Shown in pieces: positions 24,201 through 35,050 of a stretch of DNA of 64,000 nucleotides. Each line of letters starts with the position of its first letter. The stretch's first letter is position 1. The stretch comes from Blasia pusilla (taxonomy: Eukaryota > Marchantiophyta > Marchantiopsida > Blasiales): contig CM114274.1 of the NCBI GenBank assembly GCA_050084515.1, forward strand, positions 10,974,001 through 11,038,000, in the 5' to 3' direction. The position numbers and the translations under genes were made by a program. The notes below the pieces were generated by a model that saw nothing but the letters and a program-made list of their open reading frames with translations, did no database searches and was not told the origin of the DNA.

Positions 24201-24800
24201 GAGATCATGTAGATCGAGTAGGGTTGCCATTATGTGTGGCAGCAAGAGATTCATCCACACTGAGCCCTCCGCTCACCCAGTCACCGATTCGAACTTCCTT
24301 GCAATAATTCATGATATTTGAAAGGGACAGAGTGTAAACCCTAAATGTTTGCCTCATTGGAGCTCCACTGCACCCATATTTTCATCCAATAAACTCTTCA
24401 GCTTTGTGCGATTCAGATTAATGGCAAGTGAATGCGTCCAGTATTTTCAATTGTCAATGAATTTCACCATCGATTGCTCGAGAACAAGTTTACGAATTTT
24501 GGCAAAAACTTTAAAGGCAAATTCCCGATTCAACTGGAGGTAGTTGGAAAAAAAGAAGTTCTAATGTACTGGAAAGGAGCCGAATTGAAATCTTGAGACT
24601 TGTCACTCAGCACCAGATCATAGTCTCAAGATTATTGTGGTCATTTTGCAGACCTTGTATGCGAGAGTCTGTGGTCACAATGCTAAGTACTGAGTTCAAC
24701 CTCTCCGTTTGTGAATAATACCAGTGCGTGCAAACGAATGTAGTAATTCAGCTGTAGTGGCATTCGACGGAGTAGTTTGCCAAGGTCGTCTACGAGCAGC
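21238..24800. other. Intergenic stretch without recognised genes
   Basis: 21,240-21,950 is AT-rich. 21,990-22,430 is GC-rich, with GGGCTC / GCCCAAC motifs and an AAGGTTGCAC start resembling the hAT-like element at 37,791; no second end was found. 22,430-24,800 is unique-looking, and open frames are short and unrelated to known families. Confidence 0.5.
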
Positions 24801-24809
24801 TTTGTCAGC

Positions 24810-25794
24810 TCATTTGAGGAATCCCTTCTCTCGTAAACTCTCCACAGTGGCATTCAGAGATTCCTCGAACGGCCTGACCTCCCATCCCAAATTTTGCAAT
24901 TTTGTGTTGCTAATGCTAAAAGGCCTTGCATTATGTGCATCTTCATCCTTTCCAAGATCAGGGACTTGCACTGGATACTGAGGAAACAACTTCTTCAGCC
25001 ATGAAGCCACCAACGTTTGCTTCACGACCTCCGCCACGCAAATGTGACGGCCTTCCGCATCTGACGCTTCGAATGCAAGGATGTGAGCGAAAGCAACATC
25101 ATTAATATCCACCCACGTAGAATTCAGCCAAGGCGGACTGTCCAGTGGTACCTTCTCTCCACCAAGTATATCCAATACCAAACGGCTGCAATAGTTGAGA
25201 CTCCCATACTCCTCCCCTCCCGAGATAATCGCTGGCAGAATCGTTACCAGATCAAACGAGGTATTATCCTTGGCAAAATCCCAGGCAGCTTGTTCTGCTA
25301 ATGTCTTACCTAGAGGATACCACAACTTCATCTCTGTGCAAGTTTCTTCACTACTCCACCAGCTCTCATCCACGAGGGTATCGGGCTCCAACGCTCTCGA
25401 GTTAAATACGAGTGTAACGAAGGACGATGTGTACACCACACGTTTCACGCTCTTGGACTTCGCCGATGACTTGAGCACATTCAAAGTTCCTTTCAGTGAA
25501 GGATCGATAATTTCTGACTGTGGGTCCGTTGCCTGCAAAAGTATTGACGCTGCAACATGGAAGACACCATCTGTGCCGTGGACTACTTCGTCGTAATCAC
25601 CATCCACAAGCAGATCTGCTTTGTACAATTTCAGTCTCTCTTCCGCCCCCCGTAGCTCCCACAGACGACCCACCTTCGCCAAATCGTCGGGATTTCGTGC
25701 TGTCCCACGCACAGCCGCGCTCCAGGAGTTGTTTGACCAGCACAGACGCGACATAACCATTCGCCCCCGTCACCGCGACCGTCTTCCCCGCCAT
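24810..25794 (-). pseudogene. Cinnamoyl-CoA-reductase-like SDR, frameshifted copy 1
   Basis: This is a member of the extended short-chain dehydrogenase group that includes CCR, DFR and tetraketide pyrone reductases, cytosolic NADPH enzymes of phenylpropanoid or polyketide metabolism. The N-terminus MAGKTVAVTGANGYVAS carries the TGxxGxx nucleotide loop. The body has KGTLNVLKSS, KRVVYTSSF, VDESWWSSEE and the catalytic LWYPLGKTLAEQAAW (Tyr-x3-Lys intact), ending ESLREKGFLK. The ATG at 25,794 is preferred; the reading further upstream needs TTG. At about 25,713, just after LLERG, five bases present in the neighbouring gene are missing, which shifts the frame. The CCR signature KNWYCYGK is not present, so monolignol activity should not be assumed. 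An assembly error is possible. Confidence 0.8.
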
Positions 25795-26709
25795 CAACTC
25801 TCGACCGGCCAAGTAATTAGGATCACTGAAGCCTCGAATAGGAGGCTAGAGGCTACCCGAGGGTGATTTCCTGTCCTCACTCTGCCTCTAGAGTCTGGAC
25901 AGTCCGGTTTTACTTCCCACACTCTCGGCAGTTTCAGGGGAGTGCTTCCAGTGTTCAGGTTATGATCAGATTATCTCAAGTTCCCCTCTGAGTGACAAAT
26001 CCAGTCGGATCAAAGTACTGCCAATCAGATCAAATCCTTTCATTTAAAGACCAAATGCTCTCATCAGACGTCATTCTCCGCAAGACTTTTCCGTTCGACT
26101 AATTAGGTCCACTCACTTCTGATCCCCTAAAGTGTCATTTCCTTCATCTCACGAGTATTATCATTGGATCCATTCATTTCATACTCTTTCTACGACTATT
26201 TATGTTTTTCTTCCTTTATCTCTTTTGCTAAAATTTCCATGACATATCATTTTACATATCCATCGGAGTTGAACATCTGCCGGAGGAGACCTTAGAGTCC
26301 GATGAACTAATCTTGGACAAACGGGAGTTGACTAAATTCGTTGAACTGGAAGCTCTTGTAGAGGTTTCCATTTGGTCAGTTCTGGGCTTTTTGAGAAAGG
26401 AGCAGCGATTGAAGTCTCACTTGATTCTGACGACGGTCGGCTTTGGGCTGGTCCCACAGTGGACATGGACAGCCTCTCAAAGATCGGGCGAAAGGGGAAC
26501 TGAGGGGAATCAGAACAGAATTCGAGATTCGCCGGGGGGAGTTCGTGACAATCGATAATAACAAAGGAAGCGTCGACAACAGTGGGGTGGACTGGAAGTA
26601 GTGATGCTGGAGAGTACCAGTCCAGATGCAAGGACCTCAATAGGCAGAGAGAGCATGCACGCTTATTTGAGGGCTCTGTGATTTACTCCGCCGGCCTAAT
26701 CGGGAGGAG
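25795..26709. promoter_or_regulatory. Shared intergenic region of the divergent reductase pair
   Basis: About 0.9 kb separates the two ATGs and would hold both promoters. No clear TATA box pair, repeat or conserved element was seen. The head-to-head arrangement points to an inverted local duplication. Confidence 0.4.
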
Positions 26710-27703
26710 ATGGCTGGGAAGATTGTGGTCGTGACTGGCGCGAATGGTTATCTCGCCTTGGTGCTCGTTAAGCACCTCCTGGAGCGCGGTTATACGGTGC
26801 GCGGGACAGTAAGAAACCCAAGCGATGTCGCGAAAGTAGGCCCTCTGCTTGAGCTACCTGGGGCTGAGGAAAGACTGCAATTGTACAAAGCAGATTTGCT
26901 TGGGGAGGGCGCTTACGATGATGCGGTGGACGGTGCAGAGGGCGTTGTCCACAGTGCAGCAGCAGTATTGATCAACTCAACCGATCCATGGGCGGATATC
27001 GTCGACCCTGCATTGAAGGGGACTTTGAATGTGCTCAAGTCAGCAGCGAAGTCCAAGAGCGTCAAACGTGTGGTGTACACATCGTCCTTCGTTGCAGCTA
27101 TGGTGAATTCTAGACCCCGTGATCCCAATACACTCGTGGATGAGAGCTGGTGGAGTGACGTGGAATTCTGCAAACAGAACCAGAAGTGGTATCCTTTGGC
27201 AAAGACATTAGCGGAACAGGCTGCCTGGGATTTCGCGAAGGATTCTCCGTTCGACCTGGTGGCGATTCTGCCTTCTGTCGTTGTGGGAGGAGCCAACCAA
27301 CTCCAGTATGGACTATTGCAGCACTTTGTTATTGCGTTCACTTCGTGGTGAGAAGAAGGAGTACTCATCTCTTTTAGACTCTTCGTGGGTGGATGTGAAT
27401 GATGTTGCCTTGGCTCATATCCTTGCGTTCGAAATTCCGAGCGCGGAAGGCCGTTACGTTTGTGTGGGGCAGACTATGCATATCAAGAATATTGATGTGT
27501 TGTTGAAGAAGCTTTTCCCGAAGTATGCGGTGCAAGTCCCTGAGCTTGGAAAGGATCAACATGCACCCGGTGTACCGAGTTATCGCGTCAACACCGGAAA
27601 ATTGCAGAAGTTAGGAATGAATTTCAGGCCTCTCGAGGAGTCCTTCAAAACCCATGTGGAGTGTTTGGAAAAGAGGGGATTGCTGAAAGGAGTGGCCGAT
27701 TGA
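26710..27703 (+). pseudogene. Cinnamoyl-CoA-reductase-like SDR, frameshifted copy 2
   Basis: A paralogue of the divergent copy at 24,810-25,794. It starts MAGKIVVVTGANGYLA, with RGYTVRGTVRNPSDVAK, KGTLNVLKSAAKSKS, KRVVYTSSFVAAM, VDESWWSDVEFC and the catalytic KWYPLAKTLAEQAAW; it ends SFKTHVECLEKRGLL. Total length, about 330 codons, fits the family, and there are no introns. The frame changes between GGAN (about 27,295) and the next recognisable residues, SSMDYCSTLL, so a net one- or two-base indel disrupts the C-terminal substrate-side third. The lesion is different from that in copy 1. The copia element D starts 184 bp after the stop. Substrate unknown; an assembly error in place of a true lesion cannot be excluded. 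Confidence 0.8.
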
Positions 27704-27886
27704 AAGCTACCCGAGCTGGAAGACGTCTGCGAGCCTCAAATTGACTACCACCGAGCTGAATGGGCACTAACTATGTGCTAGGTTCGCAAATGTGTTAAGC
27801 TCATACAGAGAGTTTGTTTGGATCGAAATCTTGCTTGCGCTGCTGCATCAAAACATCGTCGACGGAGGTGTTTCTAACATATGTGT

Positions 27887-28115
27887 GAAGTTTATTTCAA
27901 CAATTCTGCTGAGCGGAATTAAATGGTCACAGCCATGTGAAGAGTTTTATACATGAGTTAAGTGCTCGTTGTATGCTGTTTGATTGGAGCCTAACTCGTC
28001 GTTTACGTTGCACCCAACTTGCCTTGCAGCGTTGAAGCCTGTTTGTTTACGGTGCAGCGCCCAACTTGCCTTGCAGTCTTTACGTTGCCGTTTACACATT
28101 CTCCCTAAACGGAAC
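27887..28115 (-). repeat. 3' LTR of copia D
   Basis: It matches 32,686-32,902. At its body-side end it carries an extra CCGTTTAGGGAG block that duplicates the adjacent polypurine region, so the exact border is uncertain by about 15 bp. Confidence 0.85.
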
Positions 28116-28154
28116 ATCCTCCCTAAACGGAATCCTCTTTGAACACATATGTTT

Positions 28155-29640
28155 TTACACATAATCTAAAACACCAAGAAGTGATCTAAATCTTTCAAAC
28201 TTAGCAGTAGGAAGGCCTTTGGTGAAGATGCCAGCAACCTGTTCGTCTCCCGGACACCACACAACATTAATGTCCCCACTCAGTACCTTTTCTCGAACAA
28301 AGTGATGCTGCACTTCGATATGTTTGGTTCGTGAATGGAAGAGTGGATTTCTGGACAAATAAATAGAACTAATGTTATCTCCCAAGATTACAGTAGGATC
28401 AGATTGGGTAAACCGAACTTCAGCCAATAGTCCTCTAAGCCATATGGCTTCCGTTGTGGCATTTGTCAATCCACGGTATTCTGCCTCCGTGGAAGATAGA
28501 GAAATTGAGGCTTGCTTCTTTGATGAGACGCTCACAGCCGCACTTCCAAAGGAGAAGAAATATCCTGAAGTTGATTTGCGATCGATTGACAACTGCATAA
28601 TCAAGATCCGAGAATCCCAAGATTATCGGAGCTTGTTGGATTCCTCTCTCGTAGGCAAGCCCAAATGTGTTTGTACCCTTAAGATACCTTGCCACCCTCT
28701 TTGCTGCAATAAGGTGAGACTTTCGGGGATCAGCTATATGTTGGCTGATCTGGCTTACTGCATATGCAATATCTGGTCGGGAGTTGGTGATGTAGATAAG
28801 TGAGCCCACAAGTTTTTGGTACTCTTTCAAGTCCACCTTCTCCTCTTGATCATTATAAGTAAGTCTCTCTGTACTCGTCGGAGTGGGCGTCGATTTGCAG
28901 TCCTCTAGGCCAAAAGTTTGAAGCAAGATAGCTATATGCCTTTCTTGAGTCAAGAAGGTCATTTTTGGCCCTCGCTTTACTTCAAGTCCTAGGCAGAAGT
29001 GTAAACTCCCAAGATCTTTCATTTTGAATGAAGAGGAGAGTCCTTCTTTAAGATCACGTATCTCTTGTACATCATCTCCAGTAATGATCAAGTCATCCAC
29101 ATATAAGATCACAATGATAATCCCGCAAGTAGAGATCTTGAGATAAAGGTTCGGGTCGTGTTTACTCTTTGCAAATCCAAGTTTGTTTAACATAGTCGAG
29201 TCATAGGTTTGATTCCAGATTCGATTTGCTTGCATCAGGCCATAAAGAGCTTTCCGCATCTTGCAAACAAGGTCTTCAGTTCCAGGAGCAGTAAAGCCTT
29301 GAGGTTGTTGTAGATATACCTCTTCTTCCAAAGTGCCATTTAAGAAGGCATTTTGAACATCCATCTGCAATAGGGGCCAATCAAACATGACTGCAAGAGA
29401 TATGATCACTCGAATCGTGGTCATTTTTGCAACTGATGCATATGTCTCATCATAATCAATGCCTTGGCGTTGTCGATAGCCTTTTGCTACTAACCTTGCC
29501 TTGTACCTGGACAACGATCCATCAGCGTTATACTTACACTTATAAACCCACTTTGTAGGGATAGCAGTCCTCCCTGATGGGAGACGGACCAAGTCCCATG
29601 TTCGGTTGGCAACTATTGCATTGTACTACTCGGTCATTGC
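28155..29640 (-). pseudogene. Copia D reverse transcriptase and RNase H
   Basis: The RT piece (about 28,600-29,640) has IPTKWVYKCKYNADGS, QMDVQNAFLNGTLEEEVY, the catalytic ILYVDDLIITGDD and LVGSLIYITNSRPDIAYAV. RNase H (28,155-28,604) has DRKSTSGYFFSFGS, SLSSTEAEYRGLTNAT, the DN pair in LGDNISSIYLSRNP, and TKHIEVQHHFVREKV. A frame change near 28,600 separates the two, and one in-frame stop at about 29,625 separates RT from the integrase part. Catalytic residues are intact. Confidence 0.9.
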
Positions 29641-31131
29641 ATGTTGCCAATGTGGATTAGTGCGTGCCTCTTGGAATGATTGAGGCTCAATGGGAGCTTG
29701 CTGAAATGGTGTATGACTTAGAAAGAAAGCCATGTGTAAAATGTAATCCTCTCGTAAGTTGGAAGGAAGTTGGCGTAGTCGACTTGACCTTCGTGGAGGT
29801 GGTAGCATAAGTGTGGACTCCATATCGTCCAATCCTTGACCTCTTTGACCAAGTGTTGGTGGTGGATCAACATGAGTTGTGGGCCCTGAGGATGGTGTAT
29901 CCTTGTGAGATTCATTTTCTGACTCCTCATTCGGGGAGGTTTGAGGCCACTCTCGGTCGTTTGATTGATGCTCTTCGGAGTGGGGAGTGTCTTCATCAAA
30001 TATGACGTCACGGCTCATAAACACCTTGTGGTGCTCCAAGGAGAAGAGCTTGTAAGCTTTCTCTCTAGTGCCATAGCCAATAAATATGCATCTCACACTT
30101 TTATCATCAAGTTTTCTCCTCAATTCTTTTGGTATATGTGCATAAGCTCCACACCCAAAGATTCGAAGGTGTGAGACATCTGGTTTGATGCCAGTGAAGA
30201 CTTCTTCAGGCATTTTCTCCTCCAAAGCCCTTGTTGGGCACTTGTTGAGGATGTAGATGGTTGTGTTTATGGCCTCTGCCCAGAGATAGTTGGGGAGATT
30301 TCGCCCCTTCAACATGCACCTTGCCATCTCAACTACCGTTCGATTCCTCCTCTCAACAATACCATTTTGTTGTGGGGTGTAGGCCGTAGTAAGTTGATGA
30401 CGGATGCCATGATCGCAACAAAAGGTCTCAAATGCTTTCCCCATGAATTCGCCTCCCCTATCCGTTCGTATCACCTTCACCTTTGAGGGCGGCTCGCCAA
30501 GGTGTAGATGCAAGGATCCCACTACTGTAGTAGATTGAGTTCTCATCAATGTACGAAATTTCTTGAGTATACCTAATGCATTGGATTTGTGTTGTAGGAA
30601 ATAAACCCACATCAATCTTGAATGATCATCAACTAATAGCATGTAGTACCTTGCCCCTGATAGTGAAGCCGTTTGAATTGGTCCTCCAAGGTCGATGTGG
30701 ACTAGGTGGAGGGGAGTTGGAGCCCTTGAGAGGGTATATTTGTCAAACTTTTGCCTTGATTGCTTGCCTCGTAAGCAAGTGTCACAAGTGGATATTTCTC
30801 CACTTAATTTAGGTAACCCTCCAACCATATTGTCTTTGCTTAACAACTTGAGGCCCTTCGTGTTAAAGTGCCCAAGTCTTTCATGCCAAACTTGTAGTTG
30901 GTTTGAAGATCTTGCAAATAGTTGAGGGCTCGGCTTGCTAAGAAGTTTATATAGTCGTCCATACCTTACTCCTTGGGCAGCGACAGAATTTTCGGCCTCT
31001 CGTAAGAACTCGCATCCTTTGGAATCAAAAACAACCTTCATATTCTCTCTTTCGGTGATCTGGCCGATGGAGATAAGGTTGTGTGTTAAAGCTGGAATAT
31101 GCCACACATCCTTGATTGTATAATCTTCACC
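29626..31131 (-). CDS. Copia D integrase region of Pol
   Basis: This is an open stretch of 493 codons (the track ATG is internal to the polyprotein). The zinc-binding part is WHERLGHFNTKGLKLL ... CDTCLRGKQSRQKF. The catalytic core has VHIDLGGPI (first Asp), VIRTDRGGEFMGKAFE (second Asp) and PQQNGIVERRNRTVVEMAR (Glu). Further on are HLRIFGCGAYAHIP and RCIFIGYGTREKAYKLF, the usual copia landmarks after the core, then a Ser/Pro-rich linker toward RT. It would join element cDNA to chromosomal DNA. The reading is intact across the whole domain. Confidence 0.9.
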   Translation of the reverse strand, partial: GEDYTIKDVWHIPALTHNLISIGQITERENMKVVFDSKGCEFLREAENSVAAQGVRYGRLYKLLSKPSPQLFARSSNQLQVWHERLGHFNTKGLKLLSKDNMVGGLPKLSGEISTCDTCLRGKQSRQKFDKYTLSRAPTPLHLVHIDLGGPIQTASLSGARYYMLLVDDHSRLMWVYFLQHKSNALGILKKFRTLMRTQSTTVVGSLHLHLGEPPSKVKVIRTDRGGEFMGKAFETFCCDHGIRHQLTTAYTPQQNGIVERRNRTVVEMARCMLKGRNLPNYLWAEAINTTIYILNKCPTRALEEKMPEEVFTGIKPDVSHLRIFGCGAYAHIPKELRRKLDDKSVRCIFIGYGTREKAYKLFSLEHHKVFMSRDVIFDEDTPHSEEHQSNDREWPQTSPNEESENESHKDTPSSGPTTHVDPPPTLGQRGQGLDDMESTLMLPPPRRSSRLRQLPSNLREDYILHMAFFLSHTPFQQAPIEPQSFQEARTNPHWQHAMTE

Positions 31132-32225
31132 CTAGGGCAATGTCACTTGCACATCTCCTTCCCCAATCGCAGAGTGAATGGAGCCGTCTCCCATTGATAC
31201 TTCAGGTCCATTCATCAAAGGTTTGTAAGATGTGAACCAACCTTTATTTTTGATCATGTGGTTGCTGGCGCCGCTATCAATGAACCACTTGTCCACTTGG
31301 TTTGTGGTAACCAATGCCGAGATAAGTCCTCGTGCATCATCTTCACTTTCTGGTGTGAGTGCTCGATTGGTTCTACCATTCTCGGCGAGGAAGCTTTGCT
31401 GCTTTTCTTGTGGCCAACATTGATTGGAGTCATGGCCAATCTTACCACATATTGTGCCCTCCTTCTTGCTGGTAGTGCTATAGGTCTTACCATTGAACTT
31501 TTTCTCGGTGGTGCGGAAGGTTTGGGCCTTTGGTCCGGATGTGTTGCGCTCTTGTGATCGCCTTTCTTCATATTGACAAGGGAATGTTCCCTTCTTCTGG
31601 CTGAATAGAGCGCTAGGTCCCGATTCTTGTCCTTCTTGGGCAGCAAGGTCGTTGCGTCTCCTTTCTTCGTCAAGTAGGAGTGGGCATAGTTCAGAAAAAG
31701 TAGGTGTCTTTTCTCTCACGGCTAGAAAGTTTATGAAGTCCCCGTAGGAGTCTTGGGCCACACTATTCATCATAGTGGCTGCCATGGTTTCATCATCAAT
31801 TAAAACCTTAACTTCTGCCAAATCATCTCTTAGCTCTTTCATAATGCTGAGGTGTGAATACATAGTCGAGTCATCTTCATTGAGTAAATTTGCCTCTGCA
31901 ATGCCAGTTTTCTGGTCATGCTTGTGCTAGCATGAACCGCTTCAAGTGTAGTCCAAGCTTCCTTGGAGGTCTCTGCATGTTTCAAATGAGGGATTTGAGA
32001 ATCTCTTGTTGACATCATCAGAATTCCAAGGGCCTTTCGATCTCTCTTCTCGAAGTCTTTCGTGGCTTGAGCATCCATATTCGAGGTCTTCTCTTCTCTG
32101 CCATCAACTATATCGTAAAGATCAGATGCCATCAGAATGGCCTTCATCTTGTATCGCCAAGTTCCGTAATTGCTCTCATCGAGCTTGTGGCTCTCACTCA
32201 ATATGTTGTCGGTAAGGCTCGTCAT
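31132..32225 (-). pseudogene. Copia D Gag and protease
   Basis: The start MTSLTDNILSESHKLDE leads into a Gag domain with NYGTWRYKMKAILMASDLY and TSKEAWTTLEAVHAS. A frameshift near 31,860 moves the reading to the second part, which has LRDDLAEVKVLIDDE, TFSELCPLLLDEERRR and a nucleocapsid knuckle ICGKIGHDSNQC in which the first of the three Cys appears to be Gly. The protease site KWFIDSGASNHM (DSGA) is intact. A stop (TAG) at about 31,132 separates it from the integrase part. Confidence 0.85.
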
Positions 32226-32324
32226 CTTTGATCTTGATAGGTGCTCGCTTCAATCTTGCTGGTCCTCCTTGCCTGCATATGATCGACTTCTGATTGCTAG
32301 TCTTCTTCCTCTTCTCTCAGCTTG

Positions 32325-32672
32325 ATATTTGTCCCTCTATTGGGAGTATGCTTACTGTCCCTATCAAAAGAGTACAGAGTTCTGCCTGTCCTATTCTCTC
32401 TGTATATGAGTACCTCTATTGGGAGTATGCTTACTGTCCCTGTCAAAAGGATAGAGAGTTCTGCTTGTCCTATTCTGTCCCTGTCAAAAGGATACAGAGT
32501 TCTGCCTATCCTATTCTCTTTGTATATGAGTACCAATCTCACTCGGAGTAGGAAGTAGCTCTCGTAAAATGCTCAGGTGCAGTTTCAGCTTGTGAGAAAT
32601 TGCTAGAGATCTCACGCGTAATATGCACGAGTTTCAGTTTGTAAGAAATTGTTAGAAATCTCACATGAAACC
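32325..32672 (-). repeat. Tandem direct repeats in the 5' leader of copia D
   Basis: A unit of about 80 bp containing CTCTATTGGGAGTATGC and CAAAAGGATACAGAGTTC is repeated at 32,333-32,412 and 32,411-32,490, with a partial third copy to 32,537. A second repeat of about 46 bp (GTTTCAGCTTGTGAGAAATT) occurs twice at 32,581-32,670. All lie between the primer site and gag. Confidence 0.7.
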
Positions 32673-32685
32673 TGCTCTGATACCA
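32673..32685 (-). promoter_or_regulatory. Primer-binding site of copia D (initiator tRNA-Met)
   Basis: TGGTATCAGAGCA on the minus strand, directly beside the 5' LTR. Confidence 0.9.
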
Positions 32686-32902
32686 TGAAGTTTATTTCAG
32701 CAATTCTGCTGAGCGGAATCAAATGGTCACAGCCATGTGAAGAGTTTTATACATGAGTTAAGTGCTCGTTGTGTGCTGTTTGATTGGAGCCTAACTCGTC
32801 TATGCAGCGTTTACGTTGCACCCAACTTGCCTTGCAGCATTTACGTTGAAGCCTGATTGTTTACGGTGCAGCGCGGCTTGTTGCCGTTTACACATTCCAA
32901 CA
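32686..32902 (-). repeat. 5' LTR of copia D
   Basis: 217 bp, minus strand TGTTGGAATGTG ... AAATAAACTTCA, with TG...CA termini. It is followed on the plus side by the target duplication ATGTG. Confidence 0.9.
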
Positions 32903-33374
32903 ATGTGGAGGTGATTGAAGATTGAACGTGGCATAAGAAAGTGCAAATTGACATCACACTAGTTCATCAACACACCATTGTCCCTTGTTAGGGAGAAAAT
33001 CTAGTAAGATAAACAGAGTCGCCTTTTGATAACTATTTACTTGAAAGGATGATAGATAGCCAGCAGCTATCGTGAAGTGCTGCTCGGTGAATTTCTCGGT
33101 GCACATTACTTAGGCGGAGTGAAAGTTGGAGAGTTCAATTTTCAAACAAAGGTAATAAAGGGATCCAAACGTGATGTTGCAAATGTGTGGTTATTATGAA
33201 GTTAACATTTTTTTTCTTCTTTTCTCTCACTTAAGTCTACTTTCTTCATTGTGTCACCATTGCTGAAATATTTTTGTAACAACGTAGAAGAGAAGTTGAA
33301 GATGAACTGCCCCCCTATAACCTCATGACAAAGAAGTGATAGAAGAGGGGAAGAATACCAAAATACATCAAGTA

Positions 33375-34640
33375 GGCCAATATCTACAAATATGAACAAG
33401 AAGACGACTTTTGCATTCAACACCGGTGATGAATTAAAACCACAATTGGATAGTTCCGTCGATCCAAATATTCTTAAGTCAAAGTTCAAAAATTCGTGAC
33501 TCAAGTGGAAGGATCGTGCGATTGGTGATTTTGCAAGGAAAGTGAGAGAAGATGACTCGAAGAAGGATCGGGCCTTGTTCAATGGCCTTGCAAGTTATGA
33601 AGACCTCCCAACAAAGAAGAGGAACTTCGTGAGCAAGGTATTTGTCAAACTTGTAGAGTTGATGAAGGAGATGGAGGTTTATTATGGTGATGTGGAGGAC
33701 GGGTCTTCGAGTAAAGTTAAGAGAACACAAGCTAAAGATGAAATATCCCCACCAATACTGTAAAAAAAACCAAGGCTTGATACTTTGCCAAACTTTGGAA
33801 GTATGGGCCCATACCCATGATATCATCATCAACCATCATCTTCTCAACTAGACAGCGAAGAAGCTCTACCACGATGAGTGTCATTAGGCCAACACTAGTA
33901 TGGTGGATTGTCAAGAAGCCTTAGATGCCTAATATCTTCTATGGATGGAAATAGAACACATTAGCCAAGTGAAGAGTAGATAGATATCTCATATGAAAAT
34001 GAAGGCCAAGTCTATTTGGGAAAGGAGACCTAGAAGGACATTAGAGATGTTTTGAATGACATGAATGTAGGTAGTAGGATGAGTTTTGATGGGCTAGAAA
34101 AGGTTCTAATCACCTTCTACATAGCGAGGTTGTTCCCAAAACATTTCGTGGGGAGAATACTTCGGATAATAGCAAGGTATTTCCCATCTATCATAGTTGG
34201 AGATTTTACCAAATAGTTCCCAACGAAAGTTTTCTTTGGAGGCTAAATTCAACATTGTGAAGGGGAAGCACCAATAGTTGTTCAACGAGAATGAGAGTCT
34301 AAAGAGAGAGATTGAGAGGATTTTGAATGAGTCAATTACTAGAGACGAGTTACATAGAAGAAAAGAAGTTATAATAGAAGACCATATGGTGCAATGGAAG
34401 AGGGCATATGAATCCATCATAGGAAGACAACAACAAGAAATGCAATTGGATGAATAGGTGAAATGGAGAGCAAGGGGTAACATGAGAGAACTCACACCTC
34501 AGATAACTCTATACAAGGGTCGTCTCATGAAAGAGGTTGATATGATATTATCTCAACCTATCGAGCGATTATGGCCGCAACATGGGAGAATAGAGTGGAT
34601 CTGAATCCCGCCAACTATGCTTTAATGATATTAGCTCCGG
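33375..34640 (+). pseudogene. Unrecognised decayed reading frame, Lys-rich
   Basis: A plus-strand reading with several stops includes KKTTFAFNTGDELKPQLDSS, WKDRAIGDFARKVREDDSKK, YEDLPTKKRNFVSKVFVK, ELMKEMEVYYGDVED, SSSKVKRTQAK and, after a stop, LPNFGSMGPYP. Further on FDGLEKVLITFYIARLFPKHF is readable to about 34,150, and WENRVDLNPANYALMILAPGG near 34,590. Composition and length suggest one protein-coding remnant rather than chance. I do not recognise the family; an element-borne gene is as likely as a host gene. Confidence 0.3.
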
Positions 34641-35050
34641 GGGGGGTCACTATATGAAAGGCTCTACATCACCTACGATGTTTTAGGGTCTATACCCCCT
34701 AACTTATAAGTGAAAAACTTTTTTTTCTCAACCTTATGTACTTTAAAGTAGTCATTTCATTTTTGGTACCCCTAAAATTTTTTAAGTTAAGCAATCACTT
34801 GAAATAAATAAGGCCTTGAAAGAAAAGAAAAGTACCAAATTAAGTTAACATCCAACATGTTGTCCTTACACTATGACAGAAGGGGATTCAACCCCTAATT
34901 GAGCAAGAAGCTCAATCAGCCAATCTGTCATCCCCCTAGCCTACTCCCTTCTACTAACCCACTCACAATTCAACAATGTCAAGTACATTCTAAGCACAAT
35001 CCACAAAATATTGAATCCAACATATCTCAAACATAAAGAACTCACCAAGA
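34641..35050. other. Non-coding spacer
   Basis: AT-rich sequence with a run of eight G near 34,640. No gene, LTR or repeat pair was seen. Confidence 0.4.

Larger units (their letters stand above)
27887..32902 (-). mobile_element. Ty1/copia element D, nearly complete
   Basis: 5.0 kb with two LTRs and a perfect 5-bp target duplication ATGTG (27,882-27,886 and 32,903-32,907). The minus-strand order is gag, protease, integrase, RT, RNase H, which is the copia order. The primer site and polypurine tract are in place. Only a handful of stops and two frame changes break it, far fewer than in any other element in the window. It sits just downstream of reductase copy 2. Confidence 0.95.

Noticed and set aside
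24810-27703. Intron as the cause of the frame changes in the reductase pair
   Set aside because: At both places the flanking codons are adjacent, with no room for an intron and no GT-AG pair; an indel explains them.
24810-27703. Biosynthetic gene cluster
   Set aside because: Only two paralogues of one family are present and everything around them is transposable element sequence.
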